10,511 nt of DNA, taken from positions 3,757 through 14,267 of the forward strand of contig DOZP01000175.1 in NCBI GenBank assembly GCA_003517945.1. Direction: 5' to 3'. This document shows, one piece after another, positions 1-5,263 of the stretch; the first letter of the stretch is position 1, and every line of letters starts with the position of its first letter. A program made the position numbers and the translations under genes. The notes beneath the pieces were generated by a model. The model worked only from the letters and a program-made list of their open reading frames with translations. It made no database searches and was not told the DNA's origin. The DNA is from Porphyromonadaceae bacterium (lineage in GTDB: Bacteria; Bacteroidota; Bacteroidia; Bacteroidales; Tannerellaceae).

Positions 1-435
1 GCCCGGTCTGATGATTATGAAACAGGGATGGACTACGCAGCCGGAACACAAAAACCGGTGTTGATTGACTTTTCCGGTCATGGTTGTGTAAATTGTCGTA
101 AGATGGAAACGGCTGTGTGGACTGATCCGCGGGTAAAACAACTTATTGAAAAAGATTTTGTGTTGATCACATTAATGGTGGATGATAAGACAAAACTACC
201 CAATCAGATTGAAATAGAAGAAAACGGAAAAATACGTGTGCTAAAAACTATCGGTGATAAGTGGAGCTATCTGCAGCGCAGTAAATTCGGAGCGAATGCT
301 CAACCCTATTATGTTATTCTTGATAACGAAGGCTTGCCGCTATCACCTTCATATGCATATGATGAAAACGTGTCCAAATACATCAATTTCCTCGAAAACG
401 GAAAAAAACAGTATCATTTAAAAACCAAACAATGA
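1..435 (+). CDS. DsbD-like thiol:disulfide interchange protein, C-terminal thioredoxin domain (5' partial)
   Basis: The frame is open from the first base, so the gene starts upstream and 144 C-terminal residues are visible. The segment PVLIDFSGHGCVNCRKME has the thioredoxin-fold active site, here Cys-Val-Asn-Cys (codons 29 and 32 of the window), followed by a strand and helix pattern and the YYVILDNEG stretch typical of a thioredoxin-like fold. The GCVNCRKME form is what I know from the C-terminal domain of DsbD/cytochrome-c-biogenesis-type membrane proteins in Bacteroidetes, which carry electrons across the inner membrane to periplasmic partners. No membrane segment is visible in this part; the membrane domain would lie upstream. 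Its TGA stop overlaps the ATG of mazG in an ATGA arrangement, implying co-transcription and translational coupling. The thioredoxin fold is secure. The full DsbD architecture is inferred because the N-terminal part is missing, so a free-standing thioredoxin-like protein remains possible. Confidence 0.82.
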   Translation, partial: ARSDDYETGMDYAAGTQKPVLIDFSGHGCVNCRKMETAVWTDPRVKQLIEKDFVLITLMVDDKTKLPNQIEIEENGKIRVLKTIGDKWSYLQRSKFGANAQPYYVILDNEGLPLSPSYAYDENVSKYINFLENGKKQYHLKTKQ

Positions 436-1217
436 GTACAAGGAAAGAAAAAATGGAGGCTTTCGGACGTCTGCTGGATATTCTGGATGAACTACGCGAG
501 AAATGTCCATGGGACAAAAAGCAGACAAATGAGAGTCTTCGCACAAATACAATAGAAGAAACGTATGAACTTAGTGACGCCCTCATACGCGAAGATCAGA
601 CAGACATCAAAAAAGAACTGGGCGATTTATTGCTTCATATCGTTTTTTATGCAAAAATCGGTTCCGAAAAAAGGTCTTTTGATATAAAAGACGTATGCGA
701 CGCCCTGTGTGAAAAATTAATCTTCCGGCACCCCCACGTTTTCGGGGATGTCAATGCGGATACGTCTAAAAAAGTAGAACAAAATTGGGAACAGCTCAAA
801 TTAAAGGAGAAAGGCGGAAATAAGACCGTGCTGGAAGGAGTACCGTCCGCCCTTCCGTCGATTGTAAAAGCGCAGCGTATTCAGGAAAAAGCGCGCAATG
901 TCGGGTTTGACTGGGAGCAACGTGAGCAGGTATGGGACAAAGTAGAGGAAGAATTATCGGAATTCCGTTATGAAGTAAAGCATATGGACGATGATAAAAA
1001 AGAAGCGGAGTTTGGCGATTTTATATTCAGTATCATTAATGCCGCCCGCCTGTATGGAGTTAATCCGGATAATGCGCTTGAACGTACTAACCAAAAGTTT
1101 ATACGCCGTTTCGGTTACCTGGAATCTCAGACAATGGAAAAAGGGCGTTCCTTAAAAGATATGTCCCTTTCCGAAATGGACGCCATCTGGGAGGAGGCAA
1201 AACGGAAGGGACTATAA
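432..1217 (+). CDS. mazG: Nucleoside triphosphate pyrophosphohydrolase MazG
   Basis: This 261-residue protein has the tandem MazG architecture expected of the full-length enzyme, which hydrolyses (d)NTPs to the monophosphate and pyrophosphate and helps clean the nucleotide pool. The N-terminal repeat starts with the hallmark LREKCPWD (residues 21-28) and has the metal-binding pattern EExxE (E42, E43, E46) followed by ExxD (E62, D65). The second repeat has EExxE (E173, E174, E177) followed by E193 and D196. Between them lies a conserved linker (KTVLEGVPSALPSIVKAQRI, residues 131-150). Length matches the usual 255-270 residues. The start is the ATG that overlaps the upstream stop by four bases; there is no room for another start without a deep overlap, and no clear Shine-Dalgarno is needed for a coupled start. 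It converges on dnaA with only 38 nt between stops. Both metal-binding sets are intact, so an active enzyme is expected. Confidence 0.96.
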   Translation: MSTRKEKMEAFGRLLDILDELREKCPWDKKQTNESLRTNTIEETYELSDALIREDQTDIKKELGDLLLHIVFYAKIGSEKRSFDIKDVCDALCEKLIFRHPHVFGDVNADTSKKVEQNWEQLKLKEKGGNKTVLEGVPSALPSIVKAQRIQEKARNVGFDWEQREQVWDKVEEELSEFRYEVKHMDDDKKEAEFGDFIFSIINAARLYGVNPDNALERTNQKFIRRFGYLESQTMEKGRSLKDMSLSEMDAIWEEAKRKGL

Positions 1218-1220
1218 ATA

Positions 1221-1251
1221 AAAAAACAATAAAAAAGGCGGTATTTTTTTT
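1221..1251. terminator. Possible bidirectional terminator between mazG and dnaA
   Basis: The 38-nt gap between the convergent stops is almost all A and T. It has a six-A run (1231-1236), the loop GGCGGTA (1237-1243) and an eight-T run (1244-1251). The A and T runs can pair, giving a U-tract on whichever strand is transcribed. The stem contains only A-T pairs, so it is weak as an intrinsic terminator. The position between two converging genes is the main support. Confidence 0.35.
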
Positions 1252-1255
1252 AGGA

Positions 1256-2674
1256 TCACTGTTTCAGGCATCCTTCAATGGCTTCCATCGTAGAACGGAA
1301 CGTTTTGCTTATTTCGATCTGATCTTTTACCGTTCTACATGCGTGAAGCACTGTTGCATGATCTTTTCCTCCCACCACTTTGCCGATATGGGCGAATGAT
1401 GACTCTGTATATTTTTTAGCCAGAAACATGGTGATCTGACGTGCCTGAACAATTTCACGTTTCCGTGATTTAGTTTGTATAAGCGATTCGTCCAGATTAA
1501 AATAACGGCAAACAATCTCCTGTATCTTTTTGATAGTCAGTTGTTTTTTCTCCAAGCGGACGGTCTGACTTATCACCCGTCTGGCAAGTGCAAGATCTAT
1601 TTCTTTATTCGTAATAACCGAATTAGCCATCAGGGAAACCAGTATACCTTCAAGATCACGTACGTTTTCCGTAACATTCTCCGAAATAAACTCAAAAACA
1701 TCTTCCGATATTTCCAAGCCTTCATGACTGATTTTATTATGTAGAATTTTTTTGCGTAATTCAAAATCCGGTCGTTCTATCTGTGCCGTCATGCCCCATT
1801 TAAGGCGCGAAATAAGCCTTTCTTCCATACCCTGCAGATCGACGGGCGCACGGTCACATGTAAGAACTAACTGTTTTCTCAACTGATGCAGATTGTTGAA
1901 TATCTGAAAGAATATTTCCTGTGTTTTTGTCAATCCGATCAGTTCATGTATATCATCTAATATAAGCACATCTATACTTTGGTAAAAACTGAGGAAATCG
2001 TTAGTCACGTTCTTACGTACGGCATCCGTATACTGAAGACGAAATAAATTAGCAGATACATACAATACCCGTTTCTCCGGATGGAGTTCACGGATCTTTA
2101 CCCCTATAGCATGGCAAATATGTGTCTTTCCGACACCTGAAGGACCGTATATGAACAACGGATTAAAGGCTGTTTTTCCAGGATCCAATGCGATTTTTCC
2201 GGATACGGCGCGTACCAGTTTATTACTTTCGCCTTCGAAAAAGTTTTCGAAGTTATACCTCGGATTCAATTGTGAATCCAAATCTTGTGATGCAACTTTA
2301 AAAGACCCGGGCGCTTTAGTGGCATCTACCTTATTAGGGGTATGTGAAAGCATTGTTTTTGACTCCTCGCCGTGGTAGGTGACGCTATGACCGTTGTTGG
2401 GCGCTTTCGGTTGCCCGCTTACCATCACACGATATTTAAGCGTGGTTCCTCCTCCGAACACACGGTTTAACGTCATCTTCAATACACCCACGTATTTTTC
2501 TTCCAGATACTCATAGAAAAACTGGCTTGGCACCTGAATAGTAAACTTCTGTTCCTCATAAGATAAAGGAATGATCGGCTTAAACCATGCTTCAAAAGCG
2601 GCCTGAGGAACAATATCTTTAATAACCGTCAAGCAGTCTTTCCATAACTGTTTTGAATCTTTTTGCATACACAT
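1256..2674 (-). CDS. dnaA: Chromosomal replication initiator protein DnaA
   Basis: All four DnaA domains are visible (472-residue numbering). Domain I spans about 1-85 (LWKDCLTVIKDIVPQAAFEAWF), and a low-complexity linker runs to about 137. The AAA+ ATPase domain holds Walker A GPSGVGKT (177-184), Walker B VLILDDIH (236-243) and the ERLISRL arginine-finger box (285-291). Domain IV ends with the DNA-binding signature, here GGKDHATVLHA (435-445). Family knowledge: DnaA binds 9-mer boxes as the ATP form and opens oriC. The frame also runs upstream to a TTG at 2692, but no conserved DnaA residues are gained. Two ATGs lie close together, at 2674 and 2668; I chose 2674, and 2668 is equally defensible. 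Neither has a clear Shine-Dalgarno, which is usual in this phylum. The gene stands alone, with no dnaN or recF beside it. The GRDHST-type signature reads GKDHAT here, with the core DH and T kept. Confidence 0.97.
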   Translation of the reverse strand: MCMQKDSKQLWKDCLTVIKDIVPQAAFEAWFKPIIPLSYEEQKFTIQVPSQFFYEYLEEKYVGVLKMTLNRVFGGGTTLKYRVMVSGQPKAPNNGHSVTYHGEESKTMLSHTPNKVDATKAPGSFKVASQDLDSQLNPRYNFENFFEGESNKLVRAVSGKIALDPGKTAFNPLFIYGPSGVGKTHICHAIGVKIRELHPEKRVLYVSANLFRLQYTDAVRKNVTNDFLSFYQSIDVLILDDIHELIGLTKTQEIFFQIFNNLHQLRKQLVLTCDRAPVDLQGMEERLISRLKWGMTAQIERPDFELRKKILHNKISHEGLEISEDVFEFISENVTENVRDLEGILVSLMANSVITNKEIDLALARRVISQTVRLEKKQLTIKKIQEIVCRYFNLDESLIQTKSRKREIVQARQITMFLAKKYTESSFAHIGKVVGGKDHATVLHACRTVKDQIEISKTFRSTMEAIEGCLKQ

Positions 2675-2712
2675 TTTTGGTATAAATAACAAGTATTTCT
2701 TTTACTTCTTCT

Positions 2713-2730
2713 CATTTCGGCCATTTCGGC
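2713..2730. repeat. 9-bp perfect tandem repeat in the dnaA leader
   Basis: CATTTCGGC occurs twice back to back (2713-2721 and 2722-2730); on the dnaA strand it reads GCCGAAATG twice. It is GC-richer than its surroundings and sits just downstream of the candidate -7 box, near the predicted transcript start. It does not match a DnaA box. A regulator site or simple duplication are both possible. Confidence 0.6.
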
Positions 2731-2734
2731 AATG

Positions 2735-2743
2735 CAAAGATTA
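2735..2743 (-). promoter_or_regulatory. Candidate -7 box of the dnaA promoter
   Basis: On the minus strand the sequence reads TAATCTTTG followed by CATT, close to the Bacteroidetes -7 consensus TAnnTTTG but with one extra base between TA and TTTG (or AATCTTTG with one mismatch). It would start transcription roughly 55 nt before the dnaA ATG. No TTTG-type -33 box lies at the right distance, only a T-rich tract, so this is a moderate call. Confidence 0.45.
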
Positions 2744-3006
2744 GAAATTTATTTATAAAAAAAAAACGCATTTAAATTTGGAAATTTCATAAATTCAATA
2801 TTCCTTTTTCTCTCAATTGTTTACGATTAATATATTTATTATCAGCATTATACATATATTGCAATAATTGAATATCTTGTGTGAATGAGTAGTTTAAGGA
2901 TATTGCTTTTTATTGACGAAAATTAGTTAAAAAACATTGAATACTATGCAAATTGTACTATAATCAAACGCTTACGTTTTTTCTGAAAACAGATTTTTTT
3001 CTTATT

Positions 3007-3025
3007 ATTTAGAAGCTGTCTAAAT
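3007..3025. repeat. Short perfect hairpin downstream of the MCE gene
   Basis: ATTTAGA and TCTAAAT form a 7-bp stem around the 5-nt loop AGCTG. It lies about 55 nt past the stop of the minus-strand MCE gene. On that strand it is followed by a purine-rich run, not by T residues, so it is not a textbook intrinsic terminator. It may still help to end or stabilise the transcript. Confidence 0.4.
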
Positions 3026-3080
3026 TTTAAAAAGACCATTGCCGGATAGATTTTTTTGCATAGGAAGTAATGACCCGGTT

Positions 3081-3962
3081 TTAGAATAATGAAAAACTGA
3101 CATATCGTTTTGGATTCTGTTTTAAATCCAGTAATAATCCGGAAGCATTATCCAATGTAAGATTTAGATTCCTGTACAATAAAGTGTCGTTAAGCAGCAA
3201 CCCCAATGAATTATTTTTGGAATTCAGCTTTATTGTCATTGTATTTATGTTGTCTAACGCAGTGTTCAGACTATTAATACTTTGATCTAAATCCAGTTTA
3301 TTCAGATTTTCGCTGAAAGTCGACAAGTTTGAGGATGTTGTTTTCAGATTGGATGCAATATCGGGCACATCCTCACTAAGTAATGTATTTAATTGCTTTG
3401 ACGACATTTCTAACTGCTTTGTCGTACCTTCCAGATTAGTAAGCGCCTGAGATAGCGCAGGATTATTTATAAGAGCCTGTAAACCGGTAAGGATCGAATC
3501 AATTTTAGGCACGATATCCACTACCCGGGGCAATATCTGATCTTCCACCGAGGTCAACATACCTCCTTTTAAACGTCCCTCCAGCACGTCTCCCGGCTTA
3601 TGATATTCACTGACATATTTGTTTAGCTTTAAATGAAGTTCGGCGCCGCTCAACAGCGTGGATTCTATGGAAATATAACTACCCTTGTTTATTTTCATCC
3701 CTTTATCAAGGCTTATTTCCAGAGTGATCTTGTCAATGGAAGAGTAATCGTATTCGATACTCCGCACCAACCCGATCTTAAACCCTTCAACAAACACCGG
3801 GCTTGATATGGTGATGTCTTTTACATTGTTACACGATACATAATAATAGTTAGCCGGTTTGAATAGATTAATCCCCTTCAGATAGTTAACGCCTATGTAT
3901 AACAATACCAGACTTAATATGGCTGTAACACCTATTTTTGCTTCTTTTGAAAATTTCTTCAT
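3081..3962 (-). CDS. MCE/MlaD family protein
   Basis: This 293-residue protein has a short basic N-terminus and one membrane helix (about residues 10-29), then an MCE domain (about 37-115, with VSCNNVKDITISSPVFVEGFKIGLVRSI). A long helical region (about 140-265) follows, rich in Asn, Leu and Ser, with recurring SNLKTTSSNLSTFSENLNKL-type heptads. This is the layout of MlaD-like substrate-binding subunits anchored in the inner membrane and facing the periplasm, which carry phospholipids or other lipids between membranes. Its usual ABC partners (an MlaE permease and MlaF ATPase) are not in this window. The gene starts 12 nt after the amidase stop on the same strand and should be its operon partner. 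The ATG at 3962 starts the membrane anchor directly and has no Shine-Dalgarno. The MCE family is secure; the transported lipid is unknown. Confidence 0.9.
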   Translation of the reverse strand: MKKFSKEAKIGVTAILSLVLLYIGVNYLKGINLFKPANYYYVSCNNVKDITISSPVFVEGFKIGLVRSIEYDYSSIDKITLEISLDKGMKINKGSYISIESTLLSGAELHLKLNKYVSEYHKPGDVLEGRLKGGMLTSVEDQILPRVVDIVPKIDSILTGLQALINNPALSQALTNLEGTTKQLEMSSKQLNTLLSEDVPDIASNLKTTSSNLSTFSENLNKLDLDQSINSLNTALDNINTMTIKLNSKNNSLGLLLNDTLLYRNLNLTLDNASGLLLDLKQNPKRYVSFSLF

Positions 3963-3974
3963 AGTGTAATTGTT

Positions 3975-5090
3975 TTAGTTATAAATTCTCTTTCCGTCTT
4001 TTGTTTTTATAATAAAGGCCCCTTTAAAATCTCTCGCCGCTTTTTTATACATGCTGAGAATCTTTTTGTAATCGGATGTGGAGCCATACGTATATTTGTA
4101 AATACCTTTATCAATATAAAACGAGATATCATCATACCCTTTAAAACGCTTGTCTTTAGCAGATAATTTTTTATCGGATGTCAGTATCTGCACTTTGTAT
4201 ATAATACTATTCGCCTCTTCTGTTGTTACGGAAGTTTGGTTCGCATGTATGACATCCTTTTTATACAACGGACCTTCCTTTGCTGCCGTTTCCTGCGGGG
4301 CGGTTGTGACCGGTTTATTTACGATATTCCCTGATTTGCGGATATAATCCCTTTTATAACCATCGAATGCCCTGTATATAGCTTGTGCCAACGTATTCTG
4401 ACCATCGTTGGAAGCCATAAAACGTTCTTCGATACGGTTTGATATAAAACCTAATTCTACGAGCACACTCGGCATACCTGTTTTTCGCAGCACAAGTAGC
4501 CCGGCCTGACGGACCCCACGGTCTCCGCGTTTCGATTTCACAAAAGAATGCTGTATTCCGGATGCCAACGACACACTTTGCTCCATATGTGTCTTTTGCA
4601 TAAATTCAAAGATAATATAAGACTCCGTCGATTGAGGATCAAACCCTTCATATTTCTGCAGGTAGTCATCCTCCATTAATATGACGGAGTTTTCACGCAT
4701 CGCCACATCCAGGTTTTCATCCGAATTTGTCAAACCCAACGTATACGTTTCGGTACCGGATGCATTTCCTCTTCTTACGGAATTGACGTGTATGGAAATA
4801 AACAAATCGGCCTTGTATTTATTAGCTATATTCACCCGTTCGTCCAATGGAATGAAAACATCCGTTTTACGGGTATATACAACTTGTACATCCGGGTGGT
4901 TCTGTTCGATTAAGGCACCCAATTTTAAAGCTACGGAAAGGTTTATTATTTTTTCTTTCGATATGGATCCCACACACCCGGGGTCTTTACCTCCATGTCC
5001 GGGATCGACTACAATTGTAAAGGTTTTTTGAGCCTGTATCTCCAACAAGCTCAAAATGAGAATTATTATTATATACGTATATTTCTTCAT
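3975..5090 (-). CDS. Secreted N-acetylmuramoyl-L-alanine amidase with SPOR-like C-terminal domain
   Basis: This 371-residue protein has a signal peptide (MKKYTYIIIILILSLLEIQA, cut near residue 20) and an Amidase_3 domain (about 24-245). The Zn ligands are visible as H32 in DPGHGG, E46 in KEKIIN and H101 in ISIHVNS, and the catalytic Glu is E212 in VELGF. Family knowledge: these enzymes cut the amide bond between MurNAc and L-Ala of the stem peptide in the periplasm, mainly during daughter-cell separation. A Lys/Thr/Gln-rich linker leads to a C-terminal region (about 296-370, YKVQILTSDKKL onwards) that resembles a SPOR domain, which binds denuded septal glycan. The frame extends upstream to an ATG at 5183, but the promoter at 5108-5138 lies inside that extension and only the ATG at 5090 gives a clean signal peptide, so 5090 is the start. 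The MCE gene follows 12 nt later. The amidase is firm; the SPOR assignment is somewhat less so. Confidence 0.95.
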   Translation of the reverse strand: MKKYTYIIIILILSLLEIQAQKTFTIVVDPGHGGKDPGCVGSISKEKIINLSVALKLGALIEQNHPDVQVVYTRKTDVFIPLDERVNIANKYKADLFISIHVNSVRRGNASGTETYTLGLTNSDENLDVAMRENSVILMEDDYLQKYEGFDPQSTESYIIFEFMQKTHMEQSVSLASGIQHSFVKSKRGDRGVRQAGLLVLRKTGMPSVLVELGFISNRIEERFMASNDGQNTLAQAIYRAFDGYKRDYIRKSGNIVNKPVTTAPQETAAKEGPLYKKDVIHANQTSVTTEEANSIIYKVQILTSDKKLSAKDKRFKGYDDISFYIDKGIYKYTYGSTSDYKKILSMYKKAARDFKGAFIIKTKDGKRIYN

Positions 5091-5107
5091 TTCATAATAT
5101 ACCTTCG

Positions 5108-5138
5108 CAAAGTTAATGTAAGCCGGACAAAATACAAA
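5108..5138 (-). promoter_or_regulatory. Bacteroidetes-type promoter of the amidase-MCE operon
   Basis: Read on the minus strand, a TTTG -33 box (5135-5138) is followed by a 19-nt spacer and a perfect -7 box TAACTTTG (5108-5115). The match to the TTTG-N19-TAnnTTTG pattern is complete. Transcription would begin near 5102, about 12 nt before the ATG at 5090, giving a very short leader. This promoter decides between the two possible amidase starts. Confidence 0.75.
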
Positions 5139-5191
5139 AAAGTTTACTCTTTTTATTTTTATATCCGGATAAAAGACTGCCACAGAAGCTG

Positions 5192-5231
5192 AAAAAGCAA
5201 AGAGCCACTTTCTGGCAAAGTAGCTCTTTGC
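5192..5231 (-). terminator. Intrinsic terminator of the large secreted protein gene
   Basis: GCAAAGAGC (5197-5205) pairs with GCTCTTTGC (5223-5231), and ACTTT (5207-5211) pairs with AAAGT (5217-5221) around the loop at 5212-5216. The one unpaired position (5206/5222) is C against A on the plus strand but G against U in the minus-strand RNA, so only that RNA forms an unbroken 15-bp stem. A run of five U (5192-5196) follows on the minus strand. It starts 32 nt past the stop at 5264, and separates this gene from the amidase promoter. Confidence 0.85.
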
Positions 5232-5263
5232 ATATAAATCATTTAATACATATTCCGAAGATG

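Larger units (their letters stand above)
2675..3080. other. AT-rich gap upstream of dnaA, no gene
   Basis: About 400 bp lie between the dnaA start and the 3' end of the MCE gene. The stretch is very AT-rich with many short A and T runs and carries no convincing reading frame. It contains the dnaA promoter candidate, the 9-bp tandem repeat, and one site at 2880-2888 (TGTGAATGA) that differs from the complement of the DnaA box TTATNCACA at one base. A short hairpin lies at 3007-3025. A single imperfect box is not enough to call an origin; autoregulation of dnaA is equally possible. Confidence 0.7.

Noticed and set aside
2675..2692. TTG start for dnaA six codons upstream
   Set aside because: The added residues are not part of the conserved DnaA N-terminus, and two ATG codons lie immediately downstream.
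2912..2966. Sigma-70-like promoter (TTGACG with a distant TATAAT)
   Set aside because: Spacing is far too long, no plus-strand gene follows, and Bacteroidetes primary promoters use a different consensus.
3007..3030. Insertion-sequence terminal repeat (AGAAGCTGTCTAAA resembles some IS ends)
   Set aside because: No matching inverted copy, transposase fragment or target duplication is visible nearby, and a simple 7-bp hairpin explains the sequence.
2675..3080. Replication origin (oriC) next to dnaA
   Set aside because: The gap is AT-rich but contains only one site within one mismatch of a DnaA box (2880-2888), with no cluster of boxes. Cumulative GC skew over the whole chromosome would be needed to support an origin here.
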